Positions 1-9,925 of a DNA stretch of 47,837 nt are shown in pieces. The translations under genes and the position numbers were made by a program. Source of the DNA: Herbiconiux ginsengi (GTDB lineage: Bacteria > Actinomycetota > Actinomycetes > Actinomycetales > Microbacteriaceae); assembly GCF_900107435.1 (NCBI RefSeq), contig NZ_FNPZ01000011.1:1-47837 (forward strand), given 5' to 3'. How positions within the stretch are numbered: the first letter of the stretch is position 1; the number at the start of each line of letters is the position of its first letter. The notes beneath the pieces were generated by a model, which saw only the letters and a list, made by a program, of their open reading frames with translations, did not search any database and was not told the origin of the DNA.

Positions 1-465
1 CACCGAGATGCAGGTGACCTCGGCGCCGGTGCCGCCCGTCGTGGGCACGGTGATGACCGGCACGCCGGGCCCTGGCACGAGGAACTCGCCGTAGTAGTCG
101 CGCACGTCGCCGCCGTTGGCGAGCACGATCGAGACCACCTTCGCGAGATCCATGCAGGAGCCGCCGCCGATGCCGAGGATGGCGTCGACCTGGGTGTGTC
201 CGAAGCGCTCGATCACCTGCACGACGTCTTCGCGCGGGAGGTCGGGCTCGGCCTCGGCGTAGATCGAGACGTCGACGCCGGTCGCCTTGATGGCCTCGAT
301 GATCTCGAGGAACTCGGGAGTCGTGGCCATCCGCGCATCCGTCGTCACCAGCAGGTGCTCGGCGAGGGGCCGCACGATGTGCGGGATCTGGTGCCGCTTG
401 CCCGGTCCGAAGAGCACGGTCTTCGGTTGGCGCAGGATGCCCATGTCGGGCGTGGTGGTGCTCAT
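1..465 (-). CDS. Iron-containing alcohol dehydrogenase (N-terminal part; C-terminus beyond window)
   Basis: The first 155 residues of a group III (iron-type) alcohol dehydrogenase are visible; the rest lies left of position 1. The N-terminus (MSTTTPDMGILRQPKTVLFG) is typical of the family. The NAD-binding motif GIGGGSCMDLAK lies near residues 98-109, followed by the TVPTTGGTGAE signature. The metal-binding His/Asp residues would be in the missing half. The start is 3 nt downstream of the aldehyde dehydrogenase stop on the same strand, so the two are one operon and probably act in sequence, alcohol to aldehyde to acid. The exact substrate cannot be read; maleylacetate reductase or lactaldehyde reductase are relatives. 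Confidence 0.88.
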   Translation of the reverse strand, partial: MSTTTPDMGILRQPKTVLFGPGKRHQIPHIVRPLAEHLLVTTDARMATTPEFLEIIEAIKATGVDVSIYAEAEPDLPREDVVQVIERFGHTQVDAILGIGGGSCMDLAKVVSIVLANGGDVRDYYGEFLVPGPGVPVITVPTTGGTGAEVTCISV

Positions 466-468
466 GCT

Positions 469-1962
469 CTATTCCAGTCCTTTGCTCTCATCGACGGTGA
501 TGGCGAGGTATTTCGGTTCGAGGAACTCGTCGATGGCGTGGTGCCCGCCCTCGCGGCCGAGGCCGGACGACTTGACACCACCGAACGAGGCGGCGGGATC
601 GGCCATGATCCCGCGGTTGATTCCCACCATGCCCGAATCGAGCCGCTCGCTCACGGCGATGGCGCGCGACAGGTCGCGGGTGAAGACGTAGGCGGCCAGG
701 CCGTAGCTGGTGTCGTTGGCCACCCGGATCGCCTCGGCGGTGGAGTCGACCGTGTAGATGGTGGCGATCGGGGCGAACAGCTCCTTGTTGCAGACGTCGT
801 TGTCGCGGTCGTTGACCTTGAACACCGTGGGTTCGAAGAAGAAGCCGTCGCGGTCGACGGGCGAGCCGCCGGTGAGCAGTTCGGAGTCGATGGCACTGAG
901 CTGAGCCACCAGCGAGGCCACCCCGTCGCGCTGCTTGGCCGAGATGATGGGGCCCACGTCGACGCCGTCGGCGAACCCGTCGTCGACGCGCAGCTTCTTC
1001 GTGAGCTCGACGAAGCGGCGGGTGAACTCCTCGGCCACCGCGCTGTGCACGATGATGCGGTTCGCGGCCACGCAGGCCTGCCCGGCGTTGCGGAACTTGT
1101 TCACGATGGCCTGCTGGGCGGCGAGTTCGACGTCGGCGTCGTCGAGCACCACGAAGGGGCCGTCGCCGCCGAGTTCCATCGACGCGTTCACGATGCCGGG
1201 CGCCGCCTGCTTGAGGAGGGTGCTGCCGACCCCGGTGGAGCCCGTGAAGCTCACCTTCCGCAGCCGCGGGTCGGCCATCACAGCGGAGGACACGTCGGCC
1301 GAGTGGGTGGTGTGGATGAGGTTCACCACGCCGGGCGGGAAGCCCGCGTCGTGCAGCACCTCCACGAAGAGGGCGCCGGTGAGCGGTGTCTCCTTGGCCG
1401 ACTTGACGACGACCGTGCAACCTGCACCGAGTGCGGCTCCGGCCTTGCGCGCGATCATGAGCAGCGGGAAGTTCCAGGGTGTGATGAGCAGCGAGGGCCC
1501 CACCGGCTGGTGGGTCGTGACCACGCGGTAGCCCCCGCGGGAACCCTCGGCGTAGGTGCCATGGAGGTGCGCCACCTGCTCGGCATACCAGAGGAAGAAG
1601 TCGGCCGACAGCTGGAACTCGCCGCGTGCCTCCGCGAGCGGCTTGCCGCTCTCGAGGGTCATCACCTCGGCGATGGCATCGGCGCGCTCGAGCAGGAGGG
1701 CGTGCGCCCGGTGGAAGAGGTTCGCCCGCTCACGGGGCGGCACGAAGCGCCAGGAATCCTGCGCGGCCGCGGCGGCGTCGAGAGCGGCCAGCGCATCCGC
1801 CGCCCCGCCGTCGGCGACCTGGGCGACGACCTCGCCGGTGGCCGGGTTGACGACGTCGAAGGTCGATTCGACGGGCAGCCACCCGCCGTCGATGTAGAGG
1901 CCGATCGGCACGGTGTGGTCACGGAGCGTCACGCTTCCGCTCTCCGTCGTCAGAGTCGTCAT
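469..1962 (-). CDS. NAD(P)-dependent aldehyde dehydrogenase, succinate-semialdehyde dehydrogenase-like
   Basis: A full-length 497-residue aldehyde dehydrogenase. Visible motifs are TPWNFPLLMIARKAG (substrate and cofactor channel), FTGSTGVGS (nucleotide loop), the general base Glu in MELGGDGP and the catalytic Cys in NAGQACVAANR. The length and the closing GREGGHHAIDEFLEPKY are typical of semialdehyde dehydrogenases of the GabD group. An AAAGGA ribosome site sits 7 nt before the ATG. It is the first gene of an operon with the iron alcohol dehydrogenase and is divergent from a GntR regulator. The pair probably oxidises a hydroxyalkanal or hydroxy-acid to a dicarboxylate or semialdehyde product. 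Substrate unknown. Confidence 0.93.
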   Translation of the reverse strand: MTTLTTESGSVTLRDHTVPIGLYIDGGWLPVESTFDVVNPATGEVVAQVADGGAADALAALDAAAAAQDSWRFVPPRERANLFHRAHALLLERADAIAEVMTLESGKPLAEARGEFQLSADFFLWYAEQVAHLHGTYAEGSRGGYRVVTTHQPVGPSLLITPWNFPLLMIARKAGAALGAGCTVVVKSAKETPLTGALFVEVLHDAGFPPGVVNLIHTTHSADVSSAVMADPRLRKVSFTGSTGVGSTLLKQAAPGIVNASMELGGDGPFVVLDDADVELAAQQAIVNKFRNAGQACVAANRIIVHSAVAEEFTRRFVELTKKLRVDDGFADGVDVGPIISAKQRDGVASLVAQLSAIDSELLTGGSPVDRDGFFFEPTVFKVNDRDNDVCNKELFAPIATIYTVDSTAEAIRVANDTSYGLAAYVFTRDLSRAIAVSERLDSGMVGINRGIMADPAASFGGVKSSGLGREGGHHAIDEFLEPKYLAITVDESKGLE

Positions 1963-2008
1963 TGGTCTGTCCTTTCACTCACGTCTTCGAGAGCGTCTCA
2001 CGATCATC

Positions 2009-2024
2009 TCGTATTACGGTACGA
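2009..2024. promoter_or_regulatory. Candidate GntR/FCD operator in the divergent promoter region
   Basis: An imperfect palindrome, TCGTATTACGGTACGA, has 5-bp outer arms (TCGTA/TACGA) and contains the perfect 9-mer CGTATTACG. It lies in the 152-bp gap between the divergent aldehyde dehydrogenase and GntR genes, where an autoregulating FCD-family repressor normally binds. This is inference from position and symmetry only. Confidence 0.4.
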
Positions 2025-2114
2025 TGCAATGACTGTCCGGATGCGCCGGTGCATCGAATTGAGACAGTCGCCACGACGACGCAGTCGGCACATCGACTGC
2101 ACGAGGAAGACCAG

Positions 2115-2837
2115 ATGCAATCGACGAAGATCGAACGTCACGCCGCACCCCTGCGTCAACAGGTGGTGCGCCTGCTCCGCGAAGACATCCTCGAGGGCGT
2201 GCTCGCCCCGGGGGAGCGGTTGCTCGAGAACGCGATGTGCGACAGCTACGGCGTCTCCCGCACCGTGATCCGCGAGGCGTTGCGGCAGCTCGAGACCGAG
2301 AGCCTCATCACGATGCTGCCGAACCGCGGACCCATCGTGACCGTGCTCACCAAGCGCGACATCCAGGCGCTGTACGAGGTGAGGAGGGTGCTGGAGGGCC
2401 TGGCCGGCGAACTGTTCGCCCGGCGCGCCAGCCCCGAACAGGCCTCCGCCATGCGGGCGCTCATCGTGGAGATGGAGGAGACCTACCTCCGCGGCACCGT
2501 GCACACCCGCGAGGAGAGCAAGGAGCAGTTCTACGACCTGCTGCTCGCAGGAGCCGGCAACCCGGTGCTCGAGAACGACCTCCGCGGGGTGCACACGCGC
2601 ATCGGCCTGTTCCGCCGCTACGCCTTCGTCGACGAGCACCGCGTCGCCCTGTCGATGGAGGAGCTGCGGCAGATCGCCCGCGAGATCGCCGAGCACCGCG
2701 ATCCGGATGCCGCCCGCCGCGCCTGCGAGCACCACATCCAACTGGCCGGTGAACTGGCCATCCTGGAATACACGAAGCGTCTGCACCAGAGCGACACCGA
2801 TTCCCGCGCCGAAAGCGCCACCGAAATCGCAATCTAG
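2115..2837 (+). CDS. GntR family transcriptional regulator, FadR/FCD subfamily
   Basis: A 240-residue regulator with an N-terminal winged helix (residues ~10-75, with YGVSRTVIREALRQLETE as recognition helix region) and an all-helical FCD ligand domain (~85-225). The start at 2115 was chosen over an earlier in-frame codon at 1962 because GAGGAAG lies just upstream and the protein then begins right before the helix-turn-helix. In most FCD proteins a metal-binding His follows Phe near FHxxL; here the motif reads EQFYDLLL, so one metal ligand appears replaced by Tyr while the later His (EHH) remains. It probably represses the divergent alcohol/aldehyde dehydrogenase operon. Confidence 0.9.
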   Translation: MQSTKIERHAAPLRQQVVRLLREDILEGVLAPGERLLENAMCDSYGVSRTVIREALRQLETESLITMLPNRGPIVTVLTKRDIQALYEVRRVLEGLAGELFARRASPEQASAMRALIVEMEETYLRGTVHTREESKEQFYDLLLAGAGNPVLENDLRGVHTRIGLFRRYAFVDEHRVALSMEELRQIAREIAEHRDPDAARRACEHHIQLAGELAILEYTKRLHQSDTDSRAESATEIAI

Positions 2838-2865
2838 CTGTGACTTGACCTCCGACCGAGGAGCC

Positions 2866-2982
2866 ATGAAGATGACGATACGATCCACCCACCAGTCCCT
2901 CCCGGTGTGCACGCACCCGACCGGTCCGATGTTCTCGACGACGAGACAAGCGGCGTCGTCCGAACCCGCGGACAGACCCTAG
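2866..2982 (+). CDS. Possible 38-residue leader ORF upstream of the GAF/Fis activator
   Basis: A short reading frame starts at an ATG preceded by GAGGAGC and ends with a TAG whose last bases form the AGGAG ribosome site of the next gene, which starts 9 nt later. Such an arrangement allows translational coupling. The peptide (begins MKMTIRSTHQSLPVCTHPTG) has no recognisable domain, no signal peptide and no run of one regulatory amino acid. It could be a coupling leader or chance; the good ribosome site and stop placement are the only support. Confidence 0.4.
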   Translation: MKMTIRSTHQSLPVCTHPTGPMFSTTRQAASSEPADRP

Positions 2983-2991
2983 GAGTTCACC

Positions 2992-4716
2992 GTGCCTCTC
3001 CACTTCGACGCCGACCGCGTGCAGGAGGTCAAAGACGACTTCCTGGCCGCGGGGGCACCCACCCACACCGTCAATCCCGAGCTGCTCAGCTCGTGGCAGC
3101 GGTCGAAAGCCGCCCTCGGCGTGCCGAGCAACATCCGCGACGTTCCGCTGGTCGCCGACGACCTGCTCGACGCGCACCTGCTCGACATGTTCCAGGCTCC
3201 GCTCACCCGGGTCTCCGACGACCTCGACGGCACGGGACTCGGTCTGCTGCTGGCCGACTCGCAGGGGCGCATCCTGCAGCGCTGGTCGCACGACCCCAAC
3301 GCCCTGCACCACCTCGACCGCCTCGGCACGGTGCGCGGCGCCGTGCTCGCCGAAGACGTCGTGGGCACCAACGGGGTGGGCACCGTCGCCGCCACGGGCA
3401 AGAGCGTGCAGATCTCGGGCGTCGAGCACTTCGCCGACTTCTACAGCGGGGCGGTGTGCACCGGATCGCCGGTGCGGCATCCGATCACCGGAAAGCTGCT
3501 CGCGGTGGTCACGATCTCGAGCGACATCTCGGAGCGCAGCGGCCTGCTCCGCCCGCTCATCAACTCGGTCACCATGCAGCTGGAGCAGCAGGTGCTCGAC
3601 GTCGAGCAACCGGCGGCCCGGATGATGTTCAGCACCTTCCTCGACACCGCACGAGCCCAGTCGGGCCCGGTCGTGGCCTTCGGGCCGCAGGGCCTCGTGA
3701 TGCAGAGCCAGAAGGCCGGGCGGCTCACCATGGCCGACCTCAACCTCATCCAGCAGCTCACCACCGAGCAGCCGCGCTCGGGCCGCTTCGCGCTCGAGCT
3801 GTCGACCGGAACCGCGGAACTCAAGGTCACCGCCCTCGACGGGGGCGCCGGCGTGATCGTGGTGCTCGACCGCGAACGCCGCAACACCACGATGAGCATC
3901 GGCCCGGCCCGCCCGCAGCTGGTGGGGCGCTCGCCGGAGTGGCTCACGGTGGTGCACCAGGTGGCACGGCACCGCGAATCGCGGCGGCCGCTGATCATCG
4001 CCGGCGAGCCCGGCACCGGCAAGGCGTCGCTCGCCCTCGGCCTGCCCTTCCGCCCCGGGTCGCCGGTGACGCAGGGACTGGTGACGGATGCCGCCGAGCG
4101 CCACGTCACCGGGAGCCGCAAGTGGCTGCAGAAGCTCTCCGAACGGCTGAACGCCTCGGCGCCCGTGATCGTGCGCGGTATCGAGACCCTCGACGCGCAC
4201 ACCGTCGACGGCGTGAAGTCGCTGGTGGAGACCACCACCGGCCGCGGCCCCGTGCTCTTCACCCTCTCGGCACCGTCGCGCGAAGAGGCCGAGACGCAGG
4301 GCGGCAAGCTCGGCATGTCGGTGATCTGGGTGCCGCCGCTGCGCGATCGGGCCGCCGACGTGTCGGCGCTCTGGCACGTGTTCGCCGAGCAGATCGCTCC
4401 CGGCGCGGGGCTCGAGCTGCGCGCCGACGCACTCGAACTGCTGCGCACCTACCGCTGGCCCGGCAACCTCAAGGAGCTGCGCAGCGTGCTCGAGCAGCTC
4501 TCCATCACCGGCAAGCGCGGCGCGGTGCTGCCGGGGGATCTGCCGCCGGCGATGCAGGGGACTCGGGTGCTGTCGATGATCGAGCGCGTGGAGTTGGAGG
4601 CGATCCGGAAGGCGTTGCAGGAGGCTGATGGGAATCGGTCTAAGGCGGCGGAGATTCTGGGTCTGTCTCGGGCTACCGTTTATCGGAAGATGAAGGCTTA
4701 TCGGTTGACGGCCTAG
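2992..4716 (+). CDS. GAF domain, degenerate AAA+ and Fis-type HTH transcriptional activator (AcoR-like)
   Basis: A 574-residue regulator. Residues ~60-190 form a GAF-like sensor (note EDVVGTNGVGTVAATGK and ERSGLLRPLIN, both typical of AcoR). Residues ~310-500 form an AAA+ module with Walker A IIAGEPGTGKASLALGLP and the late R-finger region YRWPGNLKELR. Residues ~525-573 are a Fis helix-turn-helix (GNRSKAAEILGLSRATVYRK). The GAFTGA loop that contacts sigma-54 is absent, and no sigma-54 is expected in actinobacteria, so it must activate differently. GTG start with AGGAG 6 nt upstream. Neighbouring alcohol/aldehyde dehydrogenases are the likeliest targets, as for other AcoR-like proteins. Confidence 0.9.
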   Translation: MPLHFDADRVQEVKDDFLAAGAPTHTVNPELLSSWQRSKAALGVPSNIRDVPLVADDLLDAHLLDMFQAPLTRVSDDLDGTGLGLLLADSQGRILQRWSHDPNALHHLDRLGTVRGAVLAEDVVGTNGVGTVAATGKSVQISGVEHFADFYSGAVCTGSPVRHPITGKLLAVVTISSDISERSGLLRPLINSVTMQLEQQVLDVEQPAARMMFSTFLDTARAQSGPVVAFGPQGLVMQSQKAGRLTMADLNLIQQLTTEQPRSGRFALELSTGTAELKVTALDGGAGVIVVLDRERRNTTMSIGPARPQLVGRSPEWLTVVHQVARHRESRRPLIIAGEPGTGKASLALGLPFRPGSPVTQGLVTDAAERHVTGSRKWLQKLSERLNASAPVIVRGIETLDAHTVDGVKSLVETTTGRGPVLFTLSAPSREEAETQGGKLGMSVIWVPPLRDRAADVSALWHVFAEQIAPGAGLELRADALELLRTYRWPGNLKELRSVLEQLSITGKRGAVLPGDLPPAMQGTRVLSMIERVELEAIRKALQEADGNRSKAAEILGLSRATVYRKMKAYRLTA

Positions 4717-4737
4717 GGTCGTTGATTCGGGTGGGGC

Positions 4738-4822
4738 GCGGAGGGCGGCGGGTTTCGCACTCCCGCCTAAGGGTTGAGCGGAGCTCAAAGGCGGCGGGAG
4801 CACGAAACCCGCCGCCCTCCGC
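4738..4822. repeat. Long inverted repeat, 20-bp perfect arms
   Basis: Arms 4738-4757 (GCGGAGGGCGGCGGGTTTCG) and 4803-4822 are perfect reverse complements separated by 45 nt, which themselves carry smaller complementary parts (CTCCCGCC / GGCGGGAG). There is no T-tract. It lies 21 nt after the stop of the Fis-type regulator and 38 nt before the next gene on the same strand, so it could act as a terminator or RNA-stability hairpin, or be a palindromic repeat element. Confidence 0.8.
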
Positions 4823-4847
4823 TACGCGATCGGGGAGAGGGGGCGCG

Positions 4848-4860
4848 TAACGTCGTGGGT
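4848..4860 (+). promoter_or_regulatory. Leaderless -10 element for the Gfo/Idh gene
   Basis: TAACGT (4848-4853) ends 7 nt before the ATG at 4861, and no ribosome binding site precedes that ATG. The spacing places the transcript start on the A of ATG, the leaderless layout common in actinobacteria. Confidence 0.5.
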
Positions 4861-7339
<2,479 letters not shown>

Positions 7340-7393
7340 CGCACCGCGCACCCTCATCGTGGTGCGCAGCCCTGGATGCGGGTGGGTCGTGCT

Positions 7394-7483
7394 CGACGAC
7401 CCAGAGTTCGCGTGAGGCCGCGAATCGACCTCACGCGAACCTGTCGCACGGCGCCGGGCAAGGCCCGACCTGCGGACACCGCC
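7394..7483. repeat. Dispersed palindromic repeat, copy A
   Basis: About 90 bp that recurs at 18729-18822 with roughly 80 percent identity by hand alignment. In this copy the core is a perfect 12-bp stem, GTTCGCGTGAGG (7406-7417) with CCTCACGCGAAC (7429-7440), around an 11-nt loop, followed by the shared GCGCCGGGCAAGG. It sits between the Rox-like gene and a convergent minus-strand gene. Any translation across it is an artefact of the repeat. Confidence 0.8.
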
Positions 7484-7536
7484 GGAGCCTCGAGATGATC
7501 AGTGCGAGGCGCCCCTCTGCCGATTCTCCATACCGG

Positions 7537-8322
7537 TCACAGTGAGCAGGCGGGGTTCAGCGCGGTGAACGTGAAGGGGCCGACCCAGATGTTCTGGTTG
7601 GGACGGTCGCCCACAGCCCGCCCGGAGTTGTTGGCGATGAAGGTGAGGCTGAACGCGCTGACGGACGCAACGGTGACAGCGACGTTTCCGGCGGCGCTGG
7701 CCGGAGCGACTTCTGGGTTCGGTGAGCCGGTGGACGGACGCCACGGGTCGCTGCCTGTTCCCTGGCCCTGGATCCAGGTGGCGTTGTAGGTGCCGGCGCC
7801 CTCGGACAGATAGACACGCTCCGCGCCTCCGCGATTGTCGAGCGCTTGCACCCCGTCGATGTCCTTGATCTTGTAGGAAAGGTCGTTGACCGTCGTGGGC
7901 ACGCCGTCGAGGGCGAAGTTGAACGTCACCCGCTCACCTCCGCCGATGTTGCGGAGGTCAGCCGTGTCGAGCGAGAGGCGAACGCTCGCTTGAGCCTCGC
8001 CGCCTTGCGTGGAGCTGTCCAGTACGAGGTTGTTCGTCGTGTTGATGGTCATGTTGCTCGCGCCGTTGTTCTCAGCGGTGAGCATCAGCGTGAGGTCTTT
8101 GCCGTCTCCGAATGGAGCGACCCAGGTGAACAGCGCCGACGTGGCGCTGAGCCTCGAGTAGGCAGCCGTGGTCGTGCTGATCGTCGCGGTGCAGACGGTG
8201 GACGCGGCGGCAGTCGGCGTGGCCACGGCGAGGGCGACGACAGGCAATGACCAGGCCGCGCCCTGAATGACCGCCCTTCGGGACAGGCCGCTGTTCTCTG
8301 CTCTCATGTTGTTCTCGTTCAT
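7537..8322 (-). CDS. Tat-exported surface or secreted protein of unknown function
   Basis: A 261-residue protein beginning MNENNMRAENSGL, then a twin-arginine signal (SRRAVIQGAAWSLPVVALAV, cleavage likely after ATPTAAA). The mature part is Ser/Thr/Asn-rich and looks like all-beta repeats (TFNFALDGVPTTVNDLSYKI, WVGPFTFTALNPACSL), with two cysteines (one just after the signal, one at the C-terminus) that could form a disulfide. No catalytic motif or sortase/LPXTG tail is seen. The start could also be the internal ATG at 8306. It is divergent from a response regulator/kinase pair and may be its target or an extracytoplasmic partner. This protein type is common in Microbacteriaceae; function unknown. 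Confidence 0.75.
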   Translation of the reverse strand: MNENNMRAENSGLSRRAVIQGAAWSLPVVALAVATPTAAASTVCTATISTTTAAYSRLSATSALFTWVAPFGDGKDLTLMLTAENNGASNMTINTTNNLVLDSSTQGGEAQASVRLSLDTADLRNIGGGERVTFNFALDGVPTTVNDLSYKIKDIDGVQALDNRGGAERVYLSEGAGTYNATWIQGQGTGSDPWRPSTGSPNPEVAPASAAGNVAVTVASVSAFSLTFIANNSGRAVGDRPNQNIWVGPFTFTALNPACSL

Positions 8323-8830
8323 CGGATCACATTCCCCATTCGATAGAGCCGGAGGTACGTCATGGTTTTCCGCACAGGAGTCCGGTTGCCCCGGCCGTCT
8401 CGTCGGTCGAAACCCGCCCGAGTCGGGAAGGCGGCGACGGCTGGCGTTGCTGTGCCCAGAACCATGCGCCAACGACCCCCATCGCGCTCTTTCCGACCAG
8501 GATGCCTGCGTGCTTGTTCCCGGTTGTCTGACAGATTGCCAGCGGCGTCCAGGGATGAAGAAGAGCAATCGGTTGAATGACCCCCGAACGGGGATCACGT
8601 CCCGAGATGCTCGACACCGGTCGTCATCACCGCGACCGACCTGCCGCTGCTTCGATTGCAGGCCGCCGTCAGCGCTGCGACGTCGGGGAGTGAGAAACGA
8701 CAGCTGTAGATGCTTGCTAGGCTCCCGTTTGCGGGAGTCGTTGGGTGAACTCCTGCTTGTGGGAATCGTTGGGGGGAATGTGCACGGGAGCGCGCCGACG
8801 ACGGGCGCCGATGCGACGCGGGAGTGGCGT
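8323..8830. other. 508-bp divergent intergenic region
   Basis: No convincing gene is present; frames that stay open here have no ribosome site or recognisable domain. The right part holds the hairpin CTCCCG(8722)-TTTG-CGGGAG(8737), the extended -10-like TGCTAGGCT (8722 region) and two near-identical direct repeats, GGGAGTCGTTGGG (8733-8745) and GGGAATCGTTGGG (8761-8773), 28 bp apart, which probably belong to the promoter of the response regulator gene. Confidence 0.5.
8733..8773 (+). promoter_or_regulatory. Pair of direct repeats upstream of the response regulator
   Basis: GGGAGTCGTTGGG at 8733-8745 and GGGAATCGTTGGG at 8761-8773 differ at one base and are spaced 28 bp start to start. Tandem direct half-sites are typical for response regulators, so autoregulation is a reasonable guess. 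Confidence 0.35.
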
Positions 8831-9478
8831 GTGGCGATCGTGGAAGACCATCTGTTGCAGCGGAAGCGCACGGAGGAGCTCGTCGGCAGCCAAGCGGGAC
8901 TCCGGGTGGTGCACGGCTCCGAGACCATGCCCGAGTTCCTCGCCTGGCTGAAGACCGCCGAGCGAGCCGGCTGGCCGCACCTGCTCATCCTCGATCTCAT
9001 GGCCGACCGCCAGCCGAGCGTCGATCCAGCCGTGGTCAAGGGACTGGTCGAGGCCGGGCTGCGGATCGTGGTGCTCTCGGCGCTGGTATCGCCCGCTCTG
9101 GTGCGCGAGATCGTGCGCGCCGGGGTCGGCGGGATCGTGGGCAAGCGCGACTCGGAAGACGACATCGTGACGGCGATCTGGGCGGTGCTCAATCACGGGG
9201 AATGGATGACGACGGAGCTGGCGGGCGTGATCGCGAGCGATCCGACGCGGCCCCCGTTGAGTGTCCAGGAGGAGCGCGCTCTGGTGCTCTACGCCTCGGG
9301 GCTGACCCTCGACGCCGTGGCCACGTCGATCGGAGTGAAGCGCGACACGGCGAAGCAGTACATCGACCGGGTCAAGGCGAAGTACACGGCGGCGGGCCGG
9401 CCGGTCAGCACGAAGCTCGACCTGCACCGGATAGCCGTGGCCGACGGCTACACCGAGACGGCGTATTCGGCCACCTGA
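8831..9478 (+). CDS. LuxR/NarL-like response regulator
   Basis: A 215-residue response regulator. The receiver domain has the acidic pair in VAIVEDHLLQRK, the phospho-acceptor Asp in LLILDLMADRQ, the Ser in VVLSAL and the Lys in GIVGKRDSED. A C-terminal helix-turn-helix follows (LSVQEERALVLYASGLTLDAV then GVKRDTAKQYIDRVKAKY). GTG 8831 was chosen because GGGAG lies 6 nt upstream and the receiver starts directly; GTG 8780 behind a G6 tract is an alternative and would add 17 residues. The kinase-like gene follows in the same direction. Probable partner pair; target unknown, with the divergent Tat-secreted protein the nearest candidate. Confidence 0.85.
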   Translation: MAIVEDHLLQRKRTEELVGSQAGLRVVHGSETMPEFLAWLKTAERAGWPHLLILDLMADRQPSVDPAVVKGLVEAGLRIVVLSALVSPALVREIVRAGVGGIVGKRDSEDDIVTAIWAVLNHGEWMTTELAGVIASDPTRPPLSVQEERALVLYASGLTLDAVATSIGVKRDTAKQYIDRVKAKYTAAGRPVSTKLDLHRIAVADGYTETAYSAT

Positions 9479-9925
9479 GCCGTCAGATCGACCGGCGATC
9501 ACCCGGACCGGTCGCGCCGGGCAGGAGGGCGATGACCATCCGAGGGCGACAGACGACGCCGGGTCGGCTGTTGTCCCACTGTCCCAGACGGATGACGTGA
9601 ACACCCGGCTTCCGGCAGGTGCGCCGGCATTCGTGTAGACACCGAATCCGATCGTCGTCTGGCGTGGGATGCCGGTACCGATCTTTGAGCGCATCGTGAT
9701 GCGCCCCGAGCTCATGGATCGACGAGTTCGAGCGTCATGCCGTCGGGATCGCTGGAGGTGGGGATACCACGCCGGGCAGACCATCCAGCCATGCCCCGGA
9801 CTGGGAGGAGAGCCTCCCGGAATCGGCACGCACCGTCGGCGTCACCTTTCCGTGCTGGGCGACTCCTTAAGTGAAGACACCGAATGCGGGGACTACCGGT
9901 GTCCGAACACGAGAGGGTGACGCAC
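9479..9925. other. 447-bp gap between response regulator and kinase-like gene
   Basis: No intact gene is visible. The minus strand carries a short glyoxalase-like tail (see 9712-9786), and the reading frames around it are broken, so this stretch looks like decayed coding DNA that was inserted or left between two genes that are usually adjacent. The last 20 bases hold the GAGAGGG ribosome site of the kinase-like gene. Confidence 0.4.
9712..9786 (-). pseudogene. Possible C-terminal remnant of a VOC/glyoxalase-family gene
   Basis: Read on the minus strand, the last residues before a TAG/TGA-type stop at 9712 are GIPTSSDPDGMTLELVDP. DPDGxxLELV is the classic end of vicinal-oxygen-chelate proteins, where the Glu is a metal ligand. 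No matching upstream part is found, so at most this is the tail of a deleted gene. It is short and could be coincidence. Confidence 0.3.

Noticed and set aside
196-2268. A 690-residue plus-strand frame
   Set aside because: It is the antisense of the alcohol and aldehyde dehydrogenase genes, with no domain; high GC keeps the opposite frame open.
2461-4803. A 780-residue minus-strand frame
   Set aside because: Antisense of the GAF/AAA/Fis regulator; composition is His/Arg/Gly-rich and lacks any motif.
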